Positions 18,068 through 28,250 are shown, numbered from the stretch's first letter. The stretch: DNA of 64,000 nt from Lachnospiraceae bacterium (GCA_902363445.1 CABJAB010000002.1:463811-527810), one strand, 5' to 3'. Program-made: numbers and translations. The notes: generated by a model not told the origin, from the sequence alone.

Positions 18068-18766
18068 CTACAATATTCCTCGTTCTTTTAAACTGATAAA
18101 ACAATTGTCCCCGATTATGATATGGTCGGCCAGGGAAATTCCCAGAAGCCTGCCTGCTTCATACACCCTGCGGGTCACCAGGATATCCTCTTTGCTGGGG
18201 TCAGGGTCGCCGCTGGGATGGTTATGTAGCAGAATGATACTGACCGCCTGGTATTTTAACGCTTCCAAAAAGATTTCCCTGGGAGAGACCAGGGAGCTGT
18301 TCACCGTGCCCATGGAAATCACCAGGTCATGGAGAAAACGGCTTTTTGTATCCAAAAGCACCACCCGGAGCTCTTCTTTTTCCTTGTGGCGCATTTCTTC
18401 CATGAAGTATGCCGCAACGGCTCCAGGAGAAACAAACGCCTTCTCCCTGTCGATGCTTTTTCTGCTCATCCGCTTTGAAAGCTCTCCGATGCAGGAAAGC
18501 TGTATGGCCTTAACCTTGCCGATACCAGGTATGGACTGAAACTCCCGGACGTTCAGGTGATGAAGTCCCAAAAGCCCGTCCACAGAAGGATTCAGAGACA
18601 GCACATGCCTGGCTGTCTGCAGCGCTCCCTGCCCCTTCGTACCGGTCCGGAGGATCACTGCCAAAAGCTCTGCGTCGGACAGTGCCGCCGGCCCCAAGGC
18701 CATACATTTTTCATAAGGACGTTCGGAAGCCGGCAGCTCCCGAATGGTATTTTTCTTTTCTTCCAT
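18068..18766 (-). CDS. radC: RadC family JAB-domain protein
   Basis: 232 residues from the chosen ATG at 18766, which has AAGGAGACG six bases upstream; an in-frame ATG at 18826 lacks this and is less likely. An N-terminal helix-hairpin-helix region (ISGIGKVKAIQL-like, here SIPGIGKVKAIQL) is followed by a JAB/MPN metalloenzyme domain with HNHPSGDPDPS and the upstream Glu. RadC proteins were once thought to be DNA repair factors; the molecular role is uncertain. First gene of the cell-shape operon, with a possible weak promoter at about 18860-18895. Confidence 0.93.
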   Translation of the reverse strand: MEEKKNTIRELPASERPYEKCMALGPAALSDAELLAVILRTGTKGQGALQTARHVLSLNPSVDGLLGLHHLNVREFQSIPGIGKVKAIQLSCIGELSKRMSRKSIDREKAFVSPGAVAAYFMEEMRHKEKEELRVVLLDTKSRFLHDLVISMGTVNSSLVSPREIFLEALKYQAVSIILLHNHPSGDPDPSKEDILVTRRVYEAGRLLGISLADHIIIGDNCFISLKERGIL

Positions 18767-18917
18767 AGGCTCGTCTCCTTTTTCCTTATGGGATGACAAG
18801 CCAGTCAAAAACCGGAGTCTTACCAAAAACCCCCCGTAAAACCAAAATTTTACTAACTAACAGTTTAGCACAATTTTTATCCTCTGTACACCAGAAATAT
18901 GAATCTTAATGAATTCC

Positions 18918-20201
18918 TCAGAAAGATATCACATTTTTATCCAGCATTTTCTGCACGGAAAAAAGGATGCCGGTCTTCGCGTGATAGTAAGTCAGCCCTC
19001 CCTGAAAAAAGACCGTATAGGGCGGTTTTAAAGGCCCGTCGGCAGAAAGCTCGATGGAAGAACCCTGTACAAACGCTCCGGCCGCCATGATGACATCGGA
19101 ATCGTATCCCGGCATCGGCCAAGGTTCCGGGGTGACAAAAGAATCCACAGGAGCCGCCGCCTGAATACCCAGGCAGAAAGCTTTCAAAGCTTCGGGAGAT
19201 CCGAGATCGACCGCCTGGATGATGTCATGACGGGCGGTATCCGAAGACGGATATACGGGAAATCCCAGTCTCTCATACACCGCCGCTGCAAATATGGCTC
19301 CTTTTATGGCGCCGGCAGTCACTGTAGGCGCAAGAAAAAATCCTTGATAAAGAGTCTGGTTCAGTCCAAGACTGGCCCCCACTTCTTTTCCAAGACCCGG
19401 AGAACTAAGACGATATGCCGCCTGTTCAATACAAGCTTCTTTTCCTACGATATAGCCGCCGCAGGGGGCCAGGCCGCCTCCCGGATTTTTGATAAGAGAA
19501 CCCACGCACATATCGGCCCCCACCTCTGTTGGTTCCGTCTCTTCTGAAAATTCTCCGTAGCAGTTATCCACCATACAGATGATGTCCGGCTTTTTTTCCT
19601 TGAGAAAAGAAATCAATTCTCCAATACGTAAGACCGATAAGGTAGGTCTGGAGGCATATCCTTTAGAACGCTGAATGGCAGCCAGCTTCGTTCTGTCATT
19701 CAAGCGCGCCGCAATCGCTTCAAAGTCGAAGGAACCGTCGGGCTTCAGGTCAGCCTGAGCGTATGTGATGCCATATTCCCTCAGAGATCCTTTGGATTCC
19801 CGTATTCCGATGACTTCTTCCAGAGTATCATAAGGCTTTCCCACCGGTGAAAGGAGCTCGTCTCCCGGCCGGAGATTCGCAGCCAGCGCAACATTCAGCG
19901 CATGAGTGCCACAGGTGATCTGCGGCCGTACTAACGCCGCTTCCGCATGAAAAACATCTGCATACACCGCTTCCAGGGTCTCCCGTCCCAGGTCATTGTA
20001 TCCGTATCCGGTCGATCCAGAAAAATGTGCCTCCGCCACTCTGTTCTTCTGCATGGCATGAAGCACTTTAAGCTGGTTATATTCAGCGGTCCTGTCAATT
20101 TTGTCGAAGCGGCCTCTTAAAGAAGCTTCCACTTCTGTCCCCAGCTCCAGGACCTTTTTGTCTATACCGATGTTCTGATACATCGTCTCCAATGATTCCA
20201 T
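18918..20201 (-). CDS. Methionine gamma-lyase family PLP enzyme (YnbB/aluminium-resistance type)
   Basis: 427 residues. PLP-dependent fold type I. The PLP lysine is most likely in GSLIKNPGGGLAP (about residues 233-245), with the upstream MVDNCYGEF carrying the cofactor-binding Asp. The HFSGSTGYGYNDLGRETLE and PQITCGTHAL motifs define this family, often annotated as methionine gamma-lyase or aluminium resistance protein. True substrate is unproven. The gene follows miaA in the miaB-mutSL-miaA operon by about 28 bases. Confidence 0.88.
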   Translation of the reverse strand: MESLETMYQNIGIDKKVLELGTEVEASLRGRFDKIDRTAEYNQLKVLHAMQKNRVAEAHFSGSTGYGYNDLGRETLEAVYADVFHAEAALVRPQITCGTHALNVALAANLRPGDELLSPVGKPYDTLEEVIGIRESKGSLREYGITYAQADLKPDGSFDFEAIAARLNDRTKLAAIQRSKGYASRPTLSVLRIGELISFLKEKKPDIICMVDNCYGEFSEETEPTEVGADMCVGSLIKNPGGGLAPCGGYIVGKEACIEQAAYRLSSPGLGKEVGASLGLNQTLYQGFFLAPTVTAGAIKGAIFAAAVYERLGFPVYPSSDTARHDIIQAVDLGSPEALKAFCLGIQAAAPVDSFVTPEPWPMPGYDSDVIMAAGAFVQGSSIELSADGPLKPPYTVFFQGGLTYYHAKTGILFSVQKMLDKNVISF

Positions 20202-20229
20202 ATTCTGTCTCCCTTTTTCTTTCTGCTGT

Positions 20230-21186
20230 TCAACCGTTTGTCCGGCCGGACGTGACCATTCTTTTTCTCATGATGTCCTCAATGTCCAAAAGAATCTCTT
20301 CTTCCAATCTGCCGTCCATGGAAACCCAGTCAGTCTGTCTCTCCCGCTTGAACCAGGTCAGCTGTCTTTTCGCAAAATGTCTGGTATCCCGCTTCAGTAT
20401 CCGGACGGCTTCGGAAAGAGTCGTCTCCCCATCCAGATATGCCAGAAGTTCTTTATAGCCCAGTCCCCGCATGGATACCATATCTCTCGTATAGCCCATT
20501 TCCCTCAGATGCCGGACTTCGTCTAAAAGCCCATCTTTCATCATCTTGTCCACACGAAGATCGATGCGCTCATAAAGCTCCGTCCGGTCCCGGAACAGCA
20601 CCACATAAGCAAACTGATAAGGAGATTCCTTTTCCCGTTCAGCCTGGTTATGCTCCGAAATGGGCTTCCCTGTTTTCTCGTAGAACTCCAAAGCACGGAT
20701 CACACGTTTTATATTATTTTCATGGATATCTTCTGCGGACCGGGCATCCCTCTCCCTAAGCATCTGATGGAGATATCCCGCGCCCCTTTCCTCCGCCAGT
20801 CTTTCCAGCCTTTCTCTGTACCCGGTATCCGCATCATTTTCCGTAAAATCAATGTCATACAACAGGGCTTGAATATAAAAGCCGGTTCCTCCGGTGAGTA
20901 TCGGCAGATGTCCCCGTTCATAAATTCCATTTATTGCTTCTTTGGCCATACTTTGAAATTTTACCACATGAAAGGGCTCTTCCGGCCGCAGGACGTCAAT
21001 AAGATGGTGGGAAATCCCCGCCATCTCTTCTTTTGTCACTTTCGCGGATCCAATGTCCATGTATTGGTAGACCTGCATGGAATCCGCGCTGATTATCTCT
21101 CCGCCAAAGGCCTTGGCCGCCCGAATGGAAAGCGCTGTCTTCCCGACGGCCGTGGGGCCGGTCAATATCAATAAGGGTTTTTTCAT
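20230..21186 (-). CDS. miaA: tRNA dimethylallyltransferase
   Basis: 318 residues. Adds the dimethylallyl group to A37 of tRNAs reading UNN codons. Walker A GPTAVGKTALS (residues 10-20) and the DSMQVYQYMDIGSAK tRNA/substrate loop are intact, with the swinging domain in the middle. miaB, whose product adds the methylthio group to the same base, heads this operon. Confidence 0.96.
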   Translation of the reverse strand: MKKPLLILTGPTAVGKTALSIRAAKAFGGEIISADSMQVYQYMDIGSAKVTKEEMAGISHHLIDVLRPEEPFHVVKFQSMAKEAINGIYERGHLPILTGGTGFYIQALLYDIDFTENDADTGYRERLERLAEERGAGYLHQMLRERDARSAEDIHENNIKRVIRALEFYEKTGKPISEHNQAEREKESPYQFAYVVLFRDRTELYERIDLRVDKMMKDGLLDEVRHLREMGYTRDMVSMRGLGYKELLAYLDGETTLSEAVRILKRDTRHFAKRQLTWFKRERQTDWVSMDGRLEEEILLDIEDIMRKRMVTSGRTNG

Positions 21187-21198
21187 CTTTATGATCCT

Positions 21199-23058
21199 TT
21201 ATACGATCCTTTTAAATTTCTTTTCCAATTCCCTGCGGCTCATGGCAATAATGGTAGGCCGTCCATGGGGGCAGGCATAAGGATTCTTAAGCGTGAGGAG
21301 CTCATCGATCAGGGCTTCTGCTTCCTTTACAGACAAAGAGTCTCCGCCTTTTACGGCGGCTTTGCAGCTCATGGAAGCCAGCTTCTCCAAGATCACCTGC
21401 TCAGACTCCTGCTCCAGTTCTTCCGACAGGCTGTCGAGAAGCTCCATCAAAATCTCTGTCTGGGCAATTCCATAGAGATTGGAGGGAACGCTGTAGACAG
21501 CGTACTCTCTGCCTCCAAAAGGCTCAATTTCAAAACCAAGGGCCAGAAATCTTTCTTTATGGCTCTTTAAAACTTCCTCCTCCCGCAGATTCAGCGTCAG
21601 TACGATCGGCGGATTGACCATCTGAGCCAGGACCTTCTTTTCCGATAACTGACGCACCATCCGCTCATAAAGGATTTTTTCATGAGCCGCGTGCTGATCG
21701 ATGATCAAAAATTCATCCCGGTATTGAATCAGCCAATAGGTATCAAACAGCTGTCCAATAAAGCGGTATTCATCCCGTGCCTCTTTCGTCAGCAGCTTTT
21801 CCTCAAACAGCTCTAACTGCTTCGGGGCCTCCGCCGCAGGGGACTCAATCTTTACCTCCGGCTGTTTGGCCGGTATTTCCGCATATCCTGTGGATTCCCG
21901 CACCTTCTCCTGACTCCAGAGCGGTTCCCGGTCCCTTTCCATTCGCCTTAACTCAAAAGGCTCCGGTGCTCTTTGGACAATATGCTTCTTGGTATCTGTG
22001 TTCTCCCTTGCGGCATCCCCGGTGCCGTTTCCCTGAAGTCCTGTATCCAGGGATACTTTGCGGATCAGTTCTTTTCCGGCCAGGGTATCATGTACTGCCC
22101 TGCAGACCGAATCATAGATTTCTTCCGGGTTCCGGAATCTAAGCTCCATTTTGGAAGGATGTACGTTTACATCCAGAAATTCCGGTTCGATCTCCAGATT
22201 CAGAACCACGAAAGGGTACTTATGCTGCATCATATAGGAATGATAGCCGTCTTCAATGGCTTTATTGATCAAATTGCTTTTAATATAACGCCCGTTTATA
22301 AAATAGTTTTCGTAAGTCCTGTTCCCCCGGGAGATAAGCGGCTTCCCCAGATATCCGGAAATTTTCACCGCTTCTTTTATAGATTCCACCGGCAGAAGGT
22401 TTCCCGCGATTTCTCTGCCATATATCATGTAGATCAGGTCCTTCAGATTATGGTTTCCCGAAGTATGGATCCGGCTTTGATTGTTCTGGATGAACCGGAT
22501 GGACACATCTGGCCTGGACAGGGACATGCGCTCTATCAGGCTGCTGATATAAGCTCCTTCCGTCTGTGCTGTTTTTAAAAACTTCTTTCTGGCCGGTGTG
22601 TTGTAAAACAGGTTCCTGACCAGAAAAGTGGTGCCGTCCGGCGCCCCGATTTCCTCCAGTGAAATTTCTTTTCCGCCGTGGATCTGATACCGGGAGCCGG
22701 TCAGAGCCTCTGCTGTTTTTGTGATCAGCTCCACCTGGGATACCGAAGCGATGCTTGAAAGCGCCTCTCCGCGAAAACCCAGGGAGGATACCGTGAGCAG
22801 ATCCTCCACGGAGCGGATCTTGCTGGTGGAGTGACGGAGAAATGCCGTCGGAATCTGTTCTTTTTCAATCCCGCAGCCATTATCGGTAATACGGATAAAA
22901 GAAATCCCCCCATCCTTGATCTCCACTGTCACGGCTGTCGCACCTGCGTCAATGGCATTTTCCATCAGCTCTTTGACAACGGAGGCCGGACGGTCTATGA
23001 CCTCGCCTGCGGCGATCTGATTGATTGTATCCTGGTCTAACACTGTGATCTTTGGCAT
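21199..23058 (-). CDS. mutL: DNA mismatch repair protein MutL
   Basis: 619 residues. N-terminal GHKL ATPase with ENAIDAGA, DNGCGI and GFRGEALSSIASVS. A linker of about 100 residues leads to the C-terminal domain, which has the endonuclease motif DQHAAHEKILYE (DQHA-x2-E-x4-E), SCKAAVKGGD and ACPHGRPT. So this MutL should nick DNA, as in species lacking MutH. Adjacent mutS ends 2 bases upstream. Confidence 0.97.
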   Translation of the reverse strand: MPKITVLDQDTINQIAAGEVIDRPASVVKELMENAIDAGATAVTVEIKDGGISFIRITDNGCGIEKEQIPTAFLRHSTSKIRSVEDLLTVSSLGFRGEALSSIASVSQVELITKTAEALTGSRYQIHGGKEISLEEIGAPDGTTFLVRNLFYNTPARKKFLKTAQTEGAYISSLIERMSLSRPDVSIRFIQNNQSRIHTSGNHNLKDLIYMIYGREIAGNLLPVESIKEAVKISGYLGKPLISRGNRTYENYFINGRYIKSNLINKAIEDGYHSYMMQHKYPFVVLNLEIEPEFLDVNVHPSKMELRFRNPEEIYDSVCRAVHDTLAGKELIRKVSLDTGLQGNGTGDAARENTDTKKHIVQRAPEPFELRRMERDREPLWSQEKVRESTGYAEIPAKQPEVKIESPAAEAPKQLELFEEKLLTKEARDEYRFIGQLFDTYWLIQYRDEFLIIDQHAAHEKILYERMVRQLSEKKVLAQMVNPPIVLTLNLREEEVLKSHKERFLALGFEIEPFGGREYAVYSVPSNLYGIAQTEILMELLDSLSEELEQESEQVILEKLASMSCKAAVKGGDSLSVKEAEALIDELLTLKNPYACPHGRPTIIAMSRRELEKKFKRIV

Positions 23059-23059
23059 A

Positions 23060-25714
23060 TTACCACCTGTTCTTCAAATTGTTCTGCAGCCGGTATAAGG
23101 TATTCAGGGCATCGATCGGAGTCATCGCGGCAAGCTCCAGGGATTCCAGCTCTTTCAGGATATCGTCATCCTTCACCGTATCAAACAGGCTCATCTGTTT
23201 TAAATCGACCTCATCCAGCTTCGGGACCGGTTTCTTATGGGACGCCTGCCGGCTGGCATCGGCAATTTCTTTGGAGCGGGCGGAAATATCGGCATCCGAT
23301 AATTCCTCCACCAGCTCTTTGGCCCTCATGATCACCGGGTCCGGCACTCCGGCGAGCTTGGCTACCTGAATTCCATAGCTTTTATCCGCTCCCCCTTTGA
23401 CGATCTTCCGGAGGAATACGATGTCGTCTCCCATTTCTTTCACTGCAACACAATAATTATTCACGCCGCTTATGGAGCCCTCCAGCTCTGTCAGCTCATG
23501 GTAATGGGTGGCGAACAGCGTCTTCGCCCCCAAAACCTTCGTATTGGATATGTATTCTATGACAGCCCAGGCAATGCTCAGACCGTCAAAGGTACTGGTC
23601 CCCCGGCCAATCTCGTCCAGGATCAGAAGACTGTTTTTTGTCGCGTTCCGGAGTATATTTGCCACTTCAGTCATCTCCACCATAAAGGTGCTCTGGCCGC
23701 TGGCCAGATCGTCGGAAGCCCCGACTCTTGTAAAGATCCTGTCACAGATACCGATATTGGCAGCCTCCGCCGGAACAAAGCTTCCAATCTGCGCCATGAG
23801 GCAAATGAGCGCCGTTTGTCTCATATAAGTGGATTTTCCGGCCATATTCGGTCCGGTGATGATGGAAATCTGATTGCTTCCATTGTCGAGATACGTGTCA
23901 TTGGCAATGAACAGGTCGTCGCGAAGCATCTGTTCCACCACAGGATGGCGGCCGTTTTTTATATCGATCAGACCCTTTTCATTCATCTTCGGTCTTACGT
24001 AACCATTTCTGGTGGACACCACCGAAAGTGAGGTCAATACATCGATCCAGGCAATGCTGTGGGCCGCTTTCTGAATCCGGGCCACTTGCTCGGCTATGGT
24101 ATTTCTCAGCGAACAGAACAAATCGTATTCCAGATTGAAAAGTTTGTCTTCCGCCCCCATGATGATCTCTTCCAGTTTTTTCAGTTCATCCGTCGTATAG
24201 CGCTCCGCGTTGGTGAGGGTCTGCTTTCTGACATAGTCGTCAGGCACTTGGGACAGGAATGAATTCGTCACCTCAAGATAATAGCCGAACACCTTATTGA
24301 ATTTGACCCGGAGCGTTTTGATCCCCGTTCTCTCCCGCTCTTTCGTCTCTAATTCGGCAAGCCATTTCTTGCCCTCCGTCTTTGCTTTCCGCAGACGGTC
24401 GGCCTCTTCGTTGAATCCCTCCTGGATGATGCCGCCCTCCCGCACACCTATGGGAGGATCTTCCACGACTGCGCTGTCGATGAGCTCCGCCAAATCCTCC
24501 AGCGTATCCAGCTGTCCGCAGATTTCCTTTGAGAGAGGGGCTGTCAGCTGCTCCATCAGATGTTTGATGTGGGGGAGCATCTGCAGGGAATTCTTAAACG
24601 CGATCAGATCTCTCGGATTGGCTGTCTGATAGGAGATCCTTCCGATGAGCCGCTCCAGATCATAGATGGGATTCAGATATTCGATCAGCTCCTCTCGGGT
24701 GATATATTCCCCGTTCAGCTCTTCCACCGCATCTTGACGTTTAGTGATCTCCGCCTTTTCTATGAGAGGCTGCTCAATAAAGCTTCTGAGCATTCTGGCG
24801 CCCATGGCAGTTCTTGTCTTGTCGAGCACCCATAAAAGAGAACCTCTTTTCTGTTTCTCCCTCAGAGTCTCCAATAGTTCCAGATTCCGTCTGGTGGAAG
24901 TGTCGATCACCATATATTTTCCAGACCGGTAAGGCACCAGCTTTGTAATGTGCCCCAATGAATTTTTCTGAGTATCCAAGAGATAAAGAAGTGCGGCTCC
25001 GGAAGCGATCAGACCGATCTTATAATCCTCCAGTCCAAGACCCTCGAGGCGTTCCACATGAAAATGCCGTTTCAGAGTATCCTGACAGATATCCTCATCA
25101 AAATAATGATTATCCAGAGGAGAGATGATGAAATTCAGGCGGTTCTTCATATCCTCCAGATCGACTCCTGACATATAAAAGGCTTCGTTACATATAATTT
25201 CCGACGGCATGTATTTATAAATCTCATCCAAAAGTGCACGGATCGTAGGCACTTCTGTGACCAGGAATTCACCGGTTGTCACGTCGCTTACGGCGATTCC
25301 AAAGGATTTTGCCAGATAGACAATGCACATCAGATAATTATTTCTGGTCTCATCAAGGGCCTGACTGCTCAAAATCGTGCCGGGAGTCACGACCCGGATG
25401 ACCTCCCGCTTGACCAGCCCCTTTGCAAGCCTGGGATCCTCCATTTGTTCTGCAATGGCTACCTTATAGCCTTTTTGAACCAGCCGGTTCAGATACGTAT
25501 CTACTGCATGATAAGGGACTCCGCACATGGGAGCCCGTTCCGGCAGTCCGCAGTCCTTTCCTGTCAGTGTAATCTCAAGCTCTCTGGAAACCGTCTGCGC
25601 GTCTTCAAAAAACATTTCATAAAAATCCCCCAGCCTGTAAAAAAGGATACAGTCAGGATACTGTTTTTTGGTCTCCAGATAATGCTGCATCATTGGTGAT
25701 AATTGTGCTGCCAC
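23060..25714 (-). CDS. mutS: DNA mismatch repair protein MutS
   Basis: 884 residues, full length. The mismatch-reading motif GDFYEMFFEDA (residues about 29-39) carries the Phe-x-Glu wedge. The ATPase has GPNMAGKSTYMRQ (Walker A) and LLILDEIGRGTSTFDG (Walker B/signature), and a C-terminal tail beyond the core. The start codon is GTG, preceded by GAGAGG. Part of the miaB-led operon with mutL. Confidence 0.97.
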   Translation of the reverse strand: MAAQLSPMMQHYLETKKQYPDCILFYRLGDFYEMFFEDAQTVSRELEITLTGKDCGLPERAPMCGVPYHAVDTYLNRLVQKGYKVAIAEQMEDPRLAKGLVKREVIRVVTPGTILSSQALDETRNNYLMCIVYLAKSFGIAVSDVTTGEFLVTEVPTIRALLDEIYKYMPSEIICNEAFYMSGVDLEDMKNRLNFIISPLDNHYFDEDICQDTLKRHFHVERLEGLGLEDYKIGLIASGAALLYLLDTQKNSLGHITKLVPYRSGKYMVIDTSTRRNLELLETLREKQKRGSLLWVLDKTRTAMGARMLRSFIEQPLIEKAEITKRQDAVEELNGEYITREELIEYLNPIYDLERLIGRISYQTANPRDLIAFKNSLQMLPHIKHLMEQLTAPLSKEICGQLDTLEDLAELIDSAVVEDPPIGVREGGIIQEGFNEEADRLRKAKTEGKKWLAELETKERERTGIKTLRVKFNKVFGYYLEVTNSFLSQVPDDYVRKQTLTNAERYTTDELKKLEEIIMGAEDKLFNLEYDLFCSLRNTIAEQVARIQKAAHSIAWIDVLTSLSVVSTRNGYVRPKMNEKGLIDIKNGRHPVVEQMLRDDLFIANDTYLDNGSNQISIITGPNMAGKSTYMRQTALICLMAQIGSFVPAEAANIGICDRIFTRVGASDDLASGQSTFMVEMTEVANILRNATKNSLLILDEIGRGTSTFDGLSIAWAVIEYISNTKVLGAKTLFATHYHELTELEGSISGVNNYCVAVKEMGDDIVFLRKIVKGGADKSYGIQVAKLAGVPDPVIMRAKELVEELSDADISARSKEIADASRQASHKKPVPKLDEVDLKQMSLFDTVKDDDILKELESLELAAMTPIDALNTLYRLQNNLKNRW

Positions 25715-25740
25715 GTTTTACCTCTCTATTCTGTTGACTT

Positions 25741-26709
25741 TCATGTCCCGTTATAATATGCGATCTTGTTGAAATTTGGAAATTCTGCAAAAAAGTCCGC
25801 CAGAGTATGTCTCTCCTCAGAGGCTGGGTCATGAATCAAATAATCTTCCGTATTCAGGTTCACACCGTCCCCGCTGTATCCCATGATCAGCACCCAGTGA
25901 GGACTTCCGTCATCCCGTTTGCATCCGATCAGAACGGGAATCTTCTGCTGCAGCTTTTCAAGAGCTGCAGAAAGATAATCTTTCTCGGAGATCTTCACAT
26001 ATGCTTTCGGGAAGCTCAAAAGACCGTCATCATTATAAAACAGCCGTTCTTCCATCATATCCGGAGTCGTCACATGGCCCTCCAGATACGAATAAGCCAT
26101 TGCCAGGCAGGTGGTGGTACAGCCGGCGCTCGCAATCGTCTCATAGCTGCCGCCCAGTGAAACGTTTGCCCACCGTCCGTCATACTGCTTAAAATCAGCG
26201 ACGCCGAGATAAATGCGCGCATCCTTTGGTTCTGCGTCGGAAAGCTCTTTCCTGGTACAGTATCCTTCTATGAGTTCATCGGAGTGTGCTTTCTCATATA
26301 AGACCCTGACATAGCCGGAATCTTCCTTCCAGTACGCCTGCACTTCATCCCCGTAAGCGATCTGGCCAAGCAGCTCTCCTCTCTTTGAGGGAGTGCTCCT
26401 AATGTTCAGAAGGCCAAAATAACCAGAATACATAATGTCTCCGCTCTTCATCCGTTCATAAGACAATTTCTGGACAGAGCCGTTCCCTTTAGCGGAAGCC
26501 TCCGGTGAACTCCCCGACCGGTCAAGGATCTTAACGCTTTTCCCCGCGGCCGGCGCCACCTTTGCAAACTGAATTTTAAATTCATTCTGCCAGCTTGTCC
26601 CATAGGAAGCCAGCGCTCCATAGCAGAAAAAACCCACGGCAAAGGCTGCCAGCAGGACTTTCCACACTCTTTTTTCCTTTTTCAGACAAAAACAAATCCA
26701 CTTTTTCAT
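25741..26709 (-). CDS. SH3b and C39-like cysteine peptidase, membrane anchored
   Basis: 322 residues. Start at 26709 is chosen because GGAGG lies 7 bases upstream; an in-frame ATG 21 codons earlier overlaps miaB. A basic N-terminus and a membrane helix (about 16-36) place the rest outside the cell. An SH3b-like domain (about 90-150, NIRSTPSKRGELLGQI) is followed by a C39-like papain-fold domain (PF13529 type) with the Cys in GCTTTCLAMAYSYLEG, the His in HWVLIMGY and the Asp in LIHDP. It may cut cell-wall peptides or a secreted protein; substrate unknown. It sits between miaB and mutS in the operon, which is unusual. Confidence 0.85.
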   Translation of the reverse strand: MKKWICFCLKKEKRVWKVLLAAFAVGFFCYGALASYGTSWQNEFKIQFAKVAPAAGKSVKILDRSGSSPEASAKGNGSVQKLSYERMKSGDIMYSGYFGLLNIRSTPSKRGELLGQIAYGDEVQAYWKEDSGYVRVLYEKAHSDELIEGYCTRKELSDAEPKDARIYLGVADFKQYDGRWANVSLGGSYETIASAGCTTTCLAMAYSYLEGHVTTPDMMEERLFYNDDGLLSFPKAYVKISEKDYLSAALEKLQQKIPVLIGCKRDDGSPHWVLIMGYSGDGVNLNTEDYLIHDPASEERHTLADFFAEFPNFNKIAYYNGT

Positions 26710-26725
26710 ACCCATACCTCCATAT

Positions 26726-28165
26726 TTAAGGGAGGCGCGTCCCCATATAATAGAATCCTCTGGATTCTTCAAGCTTCACCGGAATGATCCTTCCGACATC
26801 AGAAGCTTTGCCCGGAAAGTGTACCATTATATTATTGCTCAAACGGCCGGTAACCATACCGGGATTATGATCATCCAGCCCTTCCACAAGGGCAGGCATG
26901 ACTTTCCCCACATCTTTTCCGCTCACTTCGGCGGAAATTCTTTGTACTTCCTTTAAGAGCCGGTCAAACCGGTCCTTCATGGTTTCTTCCGGCACTTGGC
27001 TTTCCATGGCTGCCGCGGGTGTGCCTGTCCGCTTAGAATAGAGGAAAGTAAAGGCACTGTCATACCTCACTCTGCGGACTACGTCTAAAGTCTCCTGGAA
27101 ATCCTCTTCCGTCTCGCCCGGGAACCCTACGATGATGTCCGTAGTCAGAGAAATATCCGGGATTTCTGTCTTTATTTTTTCTGCTAGGGTTAGATACTGC
27201 TCTTTCCCATAAACACGGTTCATCTGAGAAAGTATCCTGGAGCTTCCCGACTGGAGAGGAAGATGCAGATGGCGGCAGACCTTCGGACAGTCTCTCATCA
27301 CCCCGATCAGCTCATCCGACAGATCCTTCGGATGAGACGTCATGAAGCGGATGCGTTCGAGGCCCTCCACTTCGGCTACCATTTTTAAAAGTTCTGCAAA
27401 GCTCATAGGCGGATCCAGGGTTTTTCCATAAGAATTGACATTCTGCCCGAGCAGCATCACTTCAACTACGCCGTCTTTTACCAGATTCTTTACTTCTTCC
27501 ACGATATCTTTTGGATTCCTGCTGCGTTCTCTCCCTCTGACATATGGTACGATACAGTAACTGCAGAAATTATTGCAGCCGTACATAATGTTCACCCCGG
27601 ATTTAAAGGAATACTTCCGTTCTGCCGGAAGCTTTTCCACAATTTCATCCGTTCCGTCCCATATGTCAACTACCATATGCCGTTCTGTCATCTGCCGGTA
27701 AAGAAGCTCTGCCAGTTTGAAAATATTATGGGTGCCAAATATAAGGTCCACAAACCGATAGCTTTTCTTTATTTTTTCCACCACTGACGGTTCCTGCATC
27801 ATGCAGCCGCAGAGGGCAATGATCATATCCGGATTTTTCTGTTTCAGGCTGTTCAGATAACCCAGTCGTCCATATACGCGCTGGTTGGCGTTGTCTCTGA
27901 CCGTACAGGTATTATAGATCACGAAATCTGAAGCTTCCTCCTCCGAAGCGGTGAATCCGGCCTCCTCCAAAATACCAAGAAGCTTTTCCGAATCCTTGGC
28001 ATTCATCTGACACCCGAAGGTCGTAACATTGGCATAGAAAGGCCTTCCCAATTTATCGGATCTCTCCGTTACGATCTCACGGAGCTTCTGCATGAAATAA
28101 TGCTGCCGCTCCGGCTCACCGGCCGGCGCCTGTTCTATTATATTGACATATTCTGTTTTATCCAC
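26726..28165 (-). CDS. miaB: tRNA-2-methylthio-N6-dimethylallyladenosine synthase
   Basis: 479 residues. Radical-SAM methylthiotransferase. The N-terminal domain has three cluster cysteines (TFGCQMNAKDSE, NTCTVRDNA, LCGCMMQ), the radical SAM domain has CNNFCSYC, and a C-terminal TRAM domain follows. Methylthiolates i6A37 made by MiaA. It has a strong promoter (28196-28224) and leads the miaB-peptidase-mutS-mutL-miaA operon. Confidence 0.97.
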   Translation of the reverse strand: MDKTEYVNIIEQAPAGEPERQHYFMQKLREIVTERSDKLGRPFYANVTTFGCQMNAKDSEKLLGILEEAGFTASEEEASDFVIYNTCTVRDNANQRVYGRLGYLNSLKQKNPDMIIALCGCMMQEPSVVEKIKKSYRFVDLIFGTHNIFKLAELLYRQMTERHMVVDIWDGTDEIVEKLPAERKYSFKSGVNIMYGCNNFCSYCIVPYVRGRERSRNPKDIVEEVKNLVKDGVVEVMLLGQNVNSYGKTLDPPMSFAELLKMVAEVEGLERIRFMTSHPKDLSDELIGVMRDCPKVCRHLHLPLQSGSSRILSQMNRVYGKEQYLTLAEKIKTEIPDISLTTDIIVGFPGETEEDFQETLDVVRRVRYDSAFTFLYSKRTGTPAAAMESQVPEETMKDRFDRLLKEVQRISAEVSGKDVGKVMPALVEGLDDHNPGMVTGRLSNNIMVHFPGKASDVGRIIPVKLEESRGFYYMGTRLP

Positions 28166-28195
28166 GGTCCTTTGTCCCTTCTCTTAATCCTTTCT

Positions 28196-28224
28196 ATTAT
28201 AGCCGACGCTTTTTAAAAAATCAA
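28196..28224 (-). promoter_or_regulatory. SigmaA-type promoter of the miaB operon
   Basis: On minus: -35 TTGATT (28219-28224), 17-base spacer, -10 TATAAT (28196-28201). Leader is about 24 bases. Confidence 0.8.
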
Positions 28225-28250
28225 TAAAAGTCTGCCTGTACGCATATGAG

